A DNA stretch of 64,000 bases from contig JAJGQC010000059.1 of the NCBI GenBank assembly GCA_021014325.1, forward strand, positions 62,001 through 126,000, in the 5' to 3' direction. The stretch comes from Plazaster borealis. Its lineage: Eukaryota > Echinodermata > Asteroidea > Forcipulatida > Labidiasteridae. Below the pieces are notes generated by a model. The model saw only the letters and a list, made by a program, of their open reading frames with translations, made no database searches and was not told the DNA's origin. Below are positions 22,091 through 31,080 of this stretch, in pieces. The position numbers and the translations under genes were made by a program. The stretch's first letter is position 1; every line of letters starts with the position of its first letter.

Positions 22091-22752
22091 ATATTTCCTA
22101 CAATGTTTTATACTATCAACAGCTCTCCGTTGCTTGTTACCAAGTAAGTTTTTACGCTAATATTTGTTTTGAGTCATTACCAAACGTGTACGATACCTTT
22201 AAATTACGATGCGTGTCTGTGTTTCATTCGAACGCGTCTCTAGTCGATTGATTTGTCAAATTATGGCAACAAGACGACGACATAGCGAACAGAAACAAAA
22301 ACGTATTGGCCCGTACAATAATAACTTGCTTATAATTATTATCTTAATGATTGGCACATTTTAAACAAACCCTCCTCCTTCCTTTTCTCAAAAAGGCAGG
22401 ACCCTAAACATTTTTTTTTTTTTTTTTTTTTGGGGGGGGGATCATTACAGAGGGGCTCCAAGATCAAATTGAGTTTTGTGATGCACTCATTTTGCAATAG
22501 ATTGAGTCCTCATTTAACGTCGCGTTAAATTACTAATAAAATTAATCAATTTTTACTTTCAACCTTGGCCTGATTATGAGCGATCGAGGTGAATCACAGT
22601 TGGATCAGTGCGCTGACAAAAACAAAGGAAAGATGCTTTTAATAAGTAAGAGCCTAAGAAGGGAAAACAAGAAGGAAACTTCATTGGGGAAAGGACAGAA
22701 TATACAACAAAACCAAACTAAGCACAAGTAGGCTAGTCGTTATAAATTTTAC

Positions 22753-22917
22753 CTTAGTCAATCTGAGTAGTTTTTGTATCTCATCTCCTGATACCACGCC
22801 ATGGTTTTTAACTGGTATCGACTCAACTTCATCTAACTGTTTACTATCTATGTAAACTGTTGCGTGAATCTCAAACGATTTGTTGACGACGTCAAGAATT
22901 GGCCGAGCATTGTAATC
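22753..22917 (-). pseudogene. MGAT5: MGAT5-like exon e (last found)
   Basis: This is 165 bp in phase 0 at both ends, with acceptor CCACACAG and donor AAG|GTAAAA. It encodes FEIHATVYIDSKQLDEVES and VKNHGVVSGDEIQKLLR, matching human MEVHATVY and VKNHGILSGRDLQFLLR. The donor is good but no acceptor exon follows in the window. Confidence 0.85.
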
Positions 22918-22974
22918 CTGTGTGGATATAAAAAGTGTCCATGTTCTAGTGAACTGTTAATATCAGACTGACTA

Positions 22975-23354
22975 AAAGGGATTGTACACGTTTGGTAATT
23001 TGAACCAACTGTTTGTTTCAATCCTAGTTATATTTCATAAAACTAACCTGTGCAAGTTTCATTTCAAAAGGTGGAAGCGTTTTTGAGATATTGCCGAAAA
23101 TCTGGAGCGGTTATGTCCACGCAGGAAGAATACTCTGCAATTGGAATACACAATCTGAGAAACTTTACTGTCAGTAACGCTTCTCAGATTTAAATTTTTG
23201 GGTATAATAAGTGATATCTTTTTCCATAACCGCAGTTCTTCGAAGTGAAAAGTTTCTCAAAATGCATTACACTATCCAAAGCTGCTGTACTTCTTACCAA
23301 GTAAGTTTGTATTGCCATTAGTTTTCAGAGTTATTACCAAACGTACACAGACCC
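22975..23354. mobile_element. MITE of the TTAA family inside the MGAT5-like intron
   Basis: It begins agggattgtacacgtttggt and ends accaaacgtacacagaccct, with the shared 'tctggagcggttatgtccac' interior. The flanks no longer show clean TTAA on both sides. Confidence 0.75.
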
Positions 23355-23391
23355 TATAAAATCAACAAACAGTACTTGAGACAACCGGACG

Positions 23392-23770
23392 TGTTTGGCT
23401 CCTTGTTTAAACGTTTTATCCGGTTCCCGTGGGGCCTGACCCATTTCTGGGTCGGTATCAACAGGAATCTGTGTCAAAATGACCCAGAAATGGGTCAAAA
23501 TTACCAAATCCCACTTATAATCCCACTTTGTAACCGCTCTCCGGGTCGCGAGATTTTTTTTTTTCTACGAATTTTGTGTCCCCCCCCCATACGGCGAACT
23601 GTGTACAATACTCTTTTGATAGCGCCCTCTTTTGAACCCTCCTCCTCCAGCCCATGTTAATTTCCCGTATGGGGACACAAAGTTCGTAGGAAAAACAATT
23701 CTTGCCTCCGGGTCAGCCTGACCCGGAAATGGTCAGGCCCCCGGGACCCGTAATCTGGATCAATTCTGAC
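23392..23770. repeat. Nested foldback rich in GACCC motifs
   Basis: Outer arms ggggcctgacccatttctgg and cggaaatggtcaggcccc are inverted. Inner arms 'tacgaattttgtgtcccc' and 'ggggacacaaagttcgta' are also inverted. Its 'gcgccctcttttgaa' core recurs beside the satellite at 30090-30125. Confidence 0.7.
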
Positions 23771-23859
23771 CCCGGGAGTTTTTTGAGTTTTTTTTAGAAT
23801 GTTGATCTACAGCCTCAAATAAAACGTCGTTCTATGTTCTGAAGATAATTATTATATAC

Positions 23860-23984
23860 CTTCCACATGTATGATTTCTTTGCGTACACAAGGGCCCTGT
23901 TTTTCTTGTTTTCTGGTTCCATCAACTCAAGGTAGTTGTCGTTTTCAACGACAAATCCCATAAAGGAGTTGTCCGGTGAATGTG
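23860..23984 (-). pseudogene. MGAT5: MGAT5-like exon d
   Basis: It encodes HSPDNSFMGFVVENDNYLE and NRALVYAKKSYMWK, with acceptor ATTTCAG and donor AAG|GTATAT. It is the counterpart of human HTPDNSF(L/M)GFV and the LVYGK..FWK region. No internal stop. Confidence 0.85.
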
Positions 23985-24108
23985 CTGAAATTTATGGAAA
24001 GGTTATATTGGCATTACTCTGGTGTATAAAGTTCACGGAGGACTTATTTACCTGATGTGAAAAGATCCTTTGCAGGTTTATAAGTTTAAAGCTAAGATTG
24101 AATTAAAA

Positions 24109-24790
24109 ACCCTCGTCACCGTTTTCACGAAGAGCCACTTATCTTAAAAATTAATACAGGAAGGGGCCTTTATCTCAATAAATGCTTTTTGCGTTTTCAC
24201 GAAGAGCTACCGGCCCCAAATGCATTGTAACTTTGCAACAGAAAGAGCCTAAAATGTACGTCAAAACGTTTTTCAGGTTTCACGAAGAGCCACTTATGTC
24301 AGTGTGCGCGTGATCACGTGACATACGCGCCCCTTTCCTATGTAAAAACACGTTAACCAGTTGGGTGTTTAGGTAGGTCAACTCCCTCTTAGGTTTCACG
24401 AAGAGACACGTATTTTTGACTGATTACTATCGCAGTTAGCCAATATATTTAAAAAAATTAGTTAAACAATGGAGAGGTATACAGAATCATTTGAGAGGTC
24501 TTTAACTGAAAAGCGTAGACTTGATTCAAGTCCCGTTCTCGTGCGAGAGGTCTCCAAGCATATCGCGCCAGGCTAGCAAACAAGCCGTACAGTGCGCGCT
24601 CGCCGTCAATCACAAAACAATAGTTTTATGGCGATGGCACGGGATTGGGACTTGAGTCAAGTCTATGAAAAGCGTGGCTTTTAATAGTATTGCAGATTTT
24701 GCAGTTTTAAGCCAAGTACAGTGTAAAAATGTAAATCTCAATCAAGCGTTTGGACATGAGTGGCTCTTCGTGAAAACGGTTAGTGAGGGT
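24109..24790. mobile_element. Foldback element with CACGAAGAGCCAC repeats
   Basis: Inverted ends accctcgtcaccgttttcac and gtgaaaacggttagtgaggg bound ~680 bp. The motif ttcacgaagagccac or near variants recurs at about 24124, 24192, 24282 and 24394, and inverted at 24762. It contains the younger insertion at 24516-24665. Confidence 0.75.
24516..24665. mobile_element. 150-bp MITE with 9-bp TSD, nested
   Basis: Inverted ends tagacttgattcaagtccc and gggacttgagtcaagtcta (one mismatch) are flanked by the perfect direct repeat tgaaaagcg at 24507-24515 and 24666-24674. A 9-bp duplication suggests a Mutator- or Merlin-like transposase in trans. Confidence 0.85.
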
Positions 24791-24926
24791 AACACTATGA
24801 AATTGCTCTATGAAATTGGACCTTGATTGCATTTACAAATGATAATTTTTCACAAAGCACTAATTCCGAACCAAGGAATTACTGTTTCTTGATTCAACAA
24901 CAGAAATCAAACTAAATCCAACTTAT

Positions 24927-25060
24927 GGAAAAAAGTGAAAAACTGCTGAGGGTTGAACTCCCATCCGCCAAAGTTAGCCCTTCGATTAGCCTTTCTCATG
25001 TAACTATGGATATTAAAAGATGGTTCTGTGCCGAAGGTATCTATCACTCGAATCTTGCAC
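24927..25060 (-). pseudogene. MGAT5: MGAT5-like exon c, broken donor
   Basis: It encodes CKIRVIDTFGTEPSFN and GWEFNPQQFFTFF. It matches MGAT5B RCRIRVIDTFGTEP and the NLNPKQF region. The acceptor TTAACAAAG is sound. The donor reads TTCC|ATAAGT where GTAAGT is expected; joining here gives the family sequence FPHSPDNSF across the junction. Confidence 0.85.
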
Positions 25061-25170
25061 CTTTGTTAAAAAAACCATACATAACAAGTCAGCAAATTAA
25101 AACCAAGGGTAAGTATAACTAGAAAACACGGGAGCTGTATTTGAGCAAATACGGGTATCTCTGCCCAGCA

Positions 25171-25242
25171 AGGTGGGGAGGGGGGTGGGGGGTGGGGGGG
25201 GGGGGTTGGGGGTTGGGGGTGGGGTTGGGCAGGGGGCGGTGC
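25171..25242 (+). repeat. G-rich tract, predicted G-quadruplex
   Basis: About 70 bases on the plus strand are nearly all G with single or double T/A breaks, easily providing four or more G-runs. The minus strand would be transcribed as a C-rich intron segment. Confidence 0.8.
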
Positions 25243-25660
25243 GGCTGCATAATTGTTACGGGTTGGTGTTGCTTTTGGGGAAAGGAATATTGGGTATGCT
25301 TTGGGGGTGATAAAGACAAATCTGTGCTATAAACCTAATTACTTCGGCAGGCATAGCGTATGATAATATAGTTTTACCATAGAGCAACGACCAGATCTGG
25401 TCCTTGCTCTATGGTTTTTCAAAAGAACAGACAATCATCAATAGAATAATTACGATGCGGCTGAATAATTTGCACGGGTTGGTGTTGCTTTTGGGGAAAG
25501 GAATATTGGGTAGGCTTTGGGGGTGATAAAGACAAATCTGTGGTATAAACCTAATTACTCCGGCAGGCATAGCGTGTAATAATATCAATTATAGTTTTAC
25601 CATCTATGGTTTTACGAAAACACAGACAATCATCAATAGATTAATTACACAAAAATAAGT
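25238..25660. repeat. Tandem duplication, ~215-bp period
   Basis: 'gggttggtgttgcttttggg' and 'taaagacaaatctgtg' occur near 25259 and again near 25474. The first copy carries an extra palindrome around 25378-25416 centred on accagatctggt. Confidence 0.8.
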
Positions 25661-26180
25661 CAATTGTGTGAAGAATATGAAATTAGACAAGTCAAAGATT
25701 AGAAACAAGTTACGAAATGGAAACAAAGAAGTAAATAGCATAAAGTTAAGGAAAGCAGTCAGTGCGCAGGGGTCCGAAAAGTGCTTCCTTTCATTTGCTG
25801 CGTATGCATGCCCGTCGCGGTTATGCATAACTAATGAGCTCGGAGGACACGTTTTCAAAAATCATTTCGGGAAAATAAATCCTTGTAGTAAAACGAAAAC
25901 ATCAAATAACAAAGAAAGGCATTGTACCTAAAAAAAGTTATGACCTAATTTGTTTGTGTTCAAAATAAAGAAATATAAGAACAAGAACATTAGCCTCTGT
26001 GTGCAGAAATAAGGGTCCGCGGAAAAGTCATTTTTTAAATAGTTTACGAAATATTGTGCAGAAGAAATTTACCAATGGAATGTTCGTTACACTATTGATG
26101 TAGTTTTTTGCTGTATTCATTATTTCTAAGGAAACTCAAAACAGTCAAGTTCACTTAAAGAATCCGTCTTCGTCAGCGTA

Positions 26181-26320
26181 AAGCCCGGTTCATACCTCCT
26201 GCGAATGCTTCGTGCGAAGCGAATTTTCTTGCGTCACAATTGAAAGGGCAGCGCGTACCGATTATTGCGGCACCCAAATTCGCTTTGCATTCGCATTCGC
26301 AGGAAGTATGAACCGGGCTT
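26181..26320. mobile_element. 140-bp MITE
   Basis: Inverted ends aagcccggttcatacctcct and aggaagtatgaaccgggctt (one mismatch) with further pairing (gcgaatg / cattcgc). Flanking TA on the left and AA on the right leaves the target duplication unclear. Confidence 0.8.
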
Positions 26321-27569
26321 AACCGTTCAGAATTGAAATGTCCGCCAAAAAAAGCCATGGCTCGCTTGAGAGCCTAAACGTGATTGGTGAAACTGTGGAC
26401 CAACCTCACTGTACTTTCTTGCCTGTGCAACCAATCAGCTGCTGCGTAAGGAAACGCTAGGCAAAATGGACATGTCTGGTTCCTTACTTACTACGTAAAA
26501 CTGAATGCGGTGTCGGGTAAACATTGAGGTGCCTGACTATTTTAGTGAGAAGACTCACGCGTTGTATTAAATCATTTCATCGTTGTTTGTAACCAAAGGT
26601 TCTGTTTTCGTGATTACTAATACTACGGGGAAACCAACATTGTTAACATTAACATTTGGTCTTACAAACTTTTCAATTTGGCTTCCTTGCATTTGGCTTT
26701 CCAAACTGGTGCATTATTTGTCTAAAGTAGGCCTACCATCCAAGGCCAAGCCCATTAAAAATAATAATAATAAACCTATTTCTAAGCATTATTCCATTCC
26801 GCCGATGGTAAATGTAGATAATCGCCATGGCTTATACTTTTATTTTAGATGCACTATTGCCTTTTAGTACCACCATCACTAGCTCCATCCTACGTTTTTT
26901 TTAATTTAATTTTATTTTACACTTCTTGTGAGGGTTGGTCAGTTCATTAATTTAATAATTGTTTACCACCATATTATGACAACACTTTCACATGTTTTCT
27001 TGTTTTATGGAACGATTTATTTATTTTAAGTTTCTTCTTTCAGCTGCATGAATTTCTCACACAATTACCCACATTTTCATGTACACTACTAGGACCACAA
27101 TAGTCCCCGAAGTTCGAATGCGTGCGAGACTTGCACAGTCTATTGAAAATGAATTTAAAAATCGAACAGGCAAGCGAATTAAACAAAGTATTGTTTATTA
27201 AGCTTTTTTTATTCATTAGAAAACATCATAAATCAGACCGTAAAAAGTTACGAGAGATCGTCACCGTGGCGTAGAGCCTATGTATGATGTACCATGGAGG
27301 TAGGAATGTACATAGCGAATAGACGTTGATAATCCAGTCAGTATAGTAGCAGACGGAGGACAAATTAATCATCACATTCAAGGAAACTGTCCGTAGATAG
27401 ATACAGATTCACGAGGCAGGGGATACTGCCAGACAGGGTTGATGGACAAATACAGCATGAAACACGGGTGTAGGGCCAATCGCGGAAAGTTGACAAACAC
27501 GTTGTTTTTTTCTTGTTATTAGGCCTAAAGCCAAACCTATTGAAAAGGAATTTAAAAATCGAACAGGCA

Positions 27570-27640
27570 AGAAGAAGAAGAAGAAGAAGAAGAAGAAGAA
27601 GAAGAAGAAGAAGAAGAAGAAGAAGAAGAAGAAGAAGAAT
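27570..27640 (+). repeat. (GAA)n microsatellite
   Basis: About 23 uninterrupted gaa/aga triplets. A ~25-bp phrase aatttaaaaatcgaacaggc lies immediately before it and also at about 27152, so the ~390 bp between may be a duplication. Confidence 0.9.
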
Positions 27641-28314
27641 ATCCAGCACAAGGACAATATCTCTGCCGTTGCACGGGCAGAGATAATATAAAAACATTGC
27701 TATTGTTCATAAAGGTTATAGATAAAGTCCACTGAAAATTAGTATACAGGGACCGGTTCGATAATTAATTTAAGCTGAGAACCAGCCCCCCACATATTTC
27801 TTAACCAAGCAAACATTAAGGCCAACCAGTAGTCACCACAATGTCAAATACATGAGCCATTTTGAAATATGGTGGACACATTACAATTGCACTGTTTGGT
27901 TTCGGTAAATCTGTCTGATGATAAGCGCTTTGAGACGCCCGTAGATAAAACGCTATATAAAAACTAGTTAGCTGTTCGACATAGTAGTCGGAACAGCTAT
28001 TAGTGTTTTCGTCAAGATTTTTATTTGTTTTTCTTCTTCATATTCTTTCCATCCGTCAAAAATCTCAGTTGATTTTTACACAAATTTGTGGCCTCCAAAA
28101 GGAATAGCTTAGTGCAAAAGAGTCAGATCCAATCAAAGCTTAGGTCAAGAACTTAAATAATTAGATTACTTTAGTTAAAATGACATTAATTTTTAATTAG
28201 CCAATCTTGAGACCACCGTATCGCAAAAAGTGTACGTCCAATCATTAAACTTTTTTCGATTATATTCTTGTGGGATACTGTATAACTATTTGTTGGCCTA
28301 AAATGCCAACAAAC

Positions 28315-28450
28315 TAATTCGCCCGGGCGAATTACTATTTCTCCCGGGCGGATTACCTCAGACAGCAGCCTAGCAGCAAGAGAGCCACACACTAATCCGC
28401 CCGGGCGAATTAGTAATCTGCCCGGGAGAAATAGTAATCCGCCCGGGCAA
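28315..28450. repeat. Inverted repeat with five CCCGGG sites
   Basis: CCCGGG occurs at 28322, 28343, 28400, 28421 and 28442 inside arms that pair (cgggcggattac against gtaatccgcccg, with 'atttctcccggg' opposite 'cccgggagaaat'). A small foldback element of unknown family. Confidence 0.75.
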
Positions 28451-28507
28451 AAGAGCTTTTTACCATGTCCTAAATACACTTCCGTACGCTTTCAGGATAA
28501 ACCTTAC

Positions 28508-28615
28508 CGTAACTTTAACCAGGAATTACTCCTCTTTAAATGAGGCAAGCCAAGGATGTCTGTGTAGACCAAGTCATAGAGTCTGACGGGGAAGGGTGAT
28601 CTGGACACGAGTGCA
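28508..28615 (-). pseudogene. MGAT5: MGAT5-like exon b
   Basis: It encodes PFPVRLYDLVYTDILGLPHL and ends SWLKLR, with donor ACG|GTAAGG. It resembles the human LIYTDYHGL region of MGAT5B. Two acceptors fit the phase, giving a right border at 28615 or 28600. Confidence 0.75.
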
Positions 28616-28721
28616 CTTCATTCCTGCTGTTCGTATTAAAACTGTATGGTATACACCGGTGAAGTGCTCATAAATGAATCATTTTAAAAATCATTCGCAT
28701 TATAAATGTCAGAATTGACCC

Positions 28722-28945
28722 GGATTCTTGGTCCCAGGGGGGCTGACCCATTTCTGGGTCAGGCAGACCCGGAAACTTGTTTGAAAAAACAAACAAACAA
28801 ACAAACAAACAAACAGACAAACAAACAAACAAACAAACATTTACCCCGCATTTGTGTCAGTTCGACCCCATTTCTGTGTCATTTTGACACATATTCTGGG
28901 TCGTACTGACTCACACAGACCCCACGTGAATCCGGGTCAATTCTG
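28722..28945. repeat. GACCC-rich foldback with (AAAC)n
   Basis: It opens with 'gacccggattcttggtccca' and ends 'aatccgggtcaattctgaac', with 'tgacccatttctgggtcagg' inside; this is related to 23392-23770. An (AAAC)n microsatellite occupies about 28786-28838. Confidence 0.65.
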
Positions 28946-29675
28946 AACTGGAAGTTGTTTAGAGTGCACATGTTTTTCTCGTATCATAGTACACTTTGTT
29001 CAAAGTGACACTGAGTCCTGCACACAATTAGTACTAAACCAAGTTCACACTAAACTGGGGGATGGCGCCCCGGCTCTATTCCCGGTCATTGGGTTAACCC
29101 TTCGTGACACCATCAACAAAATTCACACTCGGCGAACAGCATCGGTCACTTTTCGAATGACCGTTTTGATATTAGCGTGTAATACATTTTTATGTTGGAA
29201 AAATCTTTTTTCAAATGGCCCAAACCATTAGATATGCACCCTTCTGACAAAATAAAACAAATTCAGGTCACTGCTTACATCCATTGTACAAGTATACAGA
29301 AGAAACCATATGGAAACAATACGGTTCATTTCACCCAGTAGTGGCTATTGACCCCAAGGTCAAGTAACTGCTGTAAAATTCATATGGGAATTCCGGGAGA
29401 TCTGGTAAATGATGGATTTTTGTGTGTGAAAAAAACCCGATGGTAACAAGACAATTGGCAAGCTATTTGGCTAGGTGTAGTTTGGGAACTTGGAATTTTT
29501 TAGATTTTGAAAAAACAAAAAAAATGGTGGAGCATCGACTATTTAATTAAAAACGGACACTAAAATAATAAATGGCCAAAAAGTAATTCAAGCACAGTGT
29601 TTGGTGCTTTCACGAAAATTTAAATTGGGTCGCAAAGGATTTTTCAAAAACATTGAATAAATAAATGAAAAATAC

Positions 29676-29802
29676 CTTTTTTGCTTTTAATCAACTGACA
29701 CAACGACGTTGTGACCCAGAATATACAATGACGTAATGATGTCACTCCACTGCACCATCTCACCGAGGGGGCCACCCTCTTTTGGATCAAAGTTAGCGCC
29801 AA
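29676..29802 (-). pseudogene. MGAT5: MGAT5-like exon a, with in-frame TAA
   Basis: It encodes EGGPLGEMVQWSDII and SLYILGHNVVVSVD, very close to human MGAT5 and MGAT5B. The frame then hits TAA (29687-29689), 11 bp before a donor AG|GTATTT whose phase fits the next exon. The acceptor is uncertain: TTTTCTAG ending at 29803 is proposed, but upstream sequence IHMGFL also resembles the family. Confidence 0.75.
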
Positions 29803-30129
29803 CTAGAAAACCCATGTGAATGAATATGTATGACAAAAGAAAGAAACTCAATATTTCAGACAATCATCATTTCCACGGGTCTATACTTTCTGTGAGCGGA
29901 ATCGAGACGCTTATCGGTAGCAGGACATTGCGCGCTTAGAGGGGCTTATTGCCTTTAAATCTCTCAAACATTTTGCTTTTTGGAACTGCTCCTTATCCTT
30001 TTTTCAAGAGTTGTTCCTGTGTGGCAGGAGATTCTGTCCCCACGGAGTTTCTGTCCCCCCATACAGCGAACTTTGTACAAAATTCTTCTTAGCGCCCTCT
30101 TTTGAATCATCCTCCTTCGGCCCTTGTTA

Positions 30130-31080
30130 TGCTATTTTCATGTTGTTTGGGACCGCGTCGTAATAAAGGCTGCCTAAACTTAGCATTTAAATGGTCTTTC
30201 CCAAACCATTCGAATCCAACAATTAATGATGAGAAATACCAATATGGATCTGTTTGGTAGCCATGGTCATTAATCTAATAGAGGTCCATAAATAGAAGTA
30301 CTTCAACAAGCACAGCTATGTAACTGGTATTTTCCCTCTGCCCAGTGTTATGTATTCAAACTGAGGCTGGGAGGACATTTTTTTTAAATCATATTTTGGT
30401 TCAGCGGTAAACACTTTTAAGCTGCTATTAGGGACCGCGATGACATAGGGATCGTACCAACATTTTGTGGGCGCACAGCAAAGACTGCTGAAATTTGTCA
30501 TTTCACTGGTCCTTCTCAGCATTTAAATGGTCTTTCCCAAACCATTCGAATCCAACAATGAATGATGAGAAATATATAATACCAATATGGATCTGTTTGG
30601 TTGCCATGGTCATTAATCTCATAGAGGTCCAATTAATCTCATAGAGGTAAAAAAAACCAGAAGTACTTCGACAAGCAGAGCATTGGTTTATGATGTAACT
30701 TGTATTTTCCCTCTGCCCAGTGTAACGTATTTAAACCGAGGCTGGGAGGACACTTGTCTGATTCTATTGGTTCAGCGGTATACACTTTTAAGCTGCTGTT
30801 AGGGACCGTGATGACATAGGGATCGTACCAACATTTTGTGGGCGCATAGCAAAGACTGCTGAAATTTGTCATTTCACTGGTCCTTCTCGAGCCATTGGAA
30901 TCCCTCAATGAATGGTACAGTTCTATGGACACCAAACAGAAGAGTTATGTAATACTTAAATGGATGGTCTGGGTAGCCATGGTTATATACTGTAAGAATT
31001 CTGAATCCGCACTGCAACAAGCAAACCAAGTGGTATGCCTTGCTTCATTGTGACTAGCATCAATGTCAAACTAACGAAGT
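30130..31080. repeat. Diverged left edge of the satellite
   Basis: These units have private deletions (the segment around 'ccacggggaccatggc' is missing near 30160) and a rearranged joint at about 30515, where 'ctggtccttctc' meets 'agcatttaaatgg'. Edge units decaying faster than central ones is expected for an array kept uniform by unequal exchange. Confidence 0.75.

Larger units (their letters stand above)
19531..22752. other. Spacer between CCDC57 and the MGAT5-like exons
   Basis: Searched on both strands for the C-terminal exons of the MGAT5-like gene; none found. It contains the MITE at 20097-20488, the direct duplication at 21605-22090, and a T-run followed by a G-run at about 22410-22440. 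Confidence 0.5.
22753..29802 (-). pseudogene. MGAT5: MGAT5/MGAT5B-like GlcNAc-transferase, degenerate partial gene
   Basis: MGAT5-family enzymes are Golgi type II membrane proteins that add beta-1,6-GlcNAc to the mannose arm of N-glycans (MGAT5B also acts on O-mannose). Five minus-strand exons follow the human proteins in order: GGPLGEMVQWSDIITSLYIL (29676-29802), LYDLVYTDILGL (28508-28615), RVIDTFGTEPSFN and FNPQQFFTFF (24927-25060), HSPDNSFMGFVVE (23860-23984), and VKNHGVVSGDEIQKLLR (22753-22917). Phases agree across all four junctions. Three defects are visible: an in-frame TAA at 29687-29689, a donor reading ATAAGT instead of GTAAGT at 24926, and no following exon with the FPYEGPAPLEAIANGC-type catalytic region before CCDC57 starts. 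N-terminal exons would have to lie beyond the satellite and were not found. It is most simply a pseudogene; a polymorphic or misassembled true gene remains possible. Confidence 0.85.

Noticed and set aside
27365..27697. Frames encoding poly-leucine or poly-phenylalanine
   Set aside because: They are translations of the (GAA)n microsatellite and have no support outside it.
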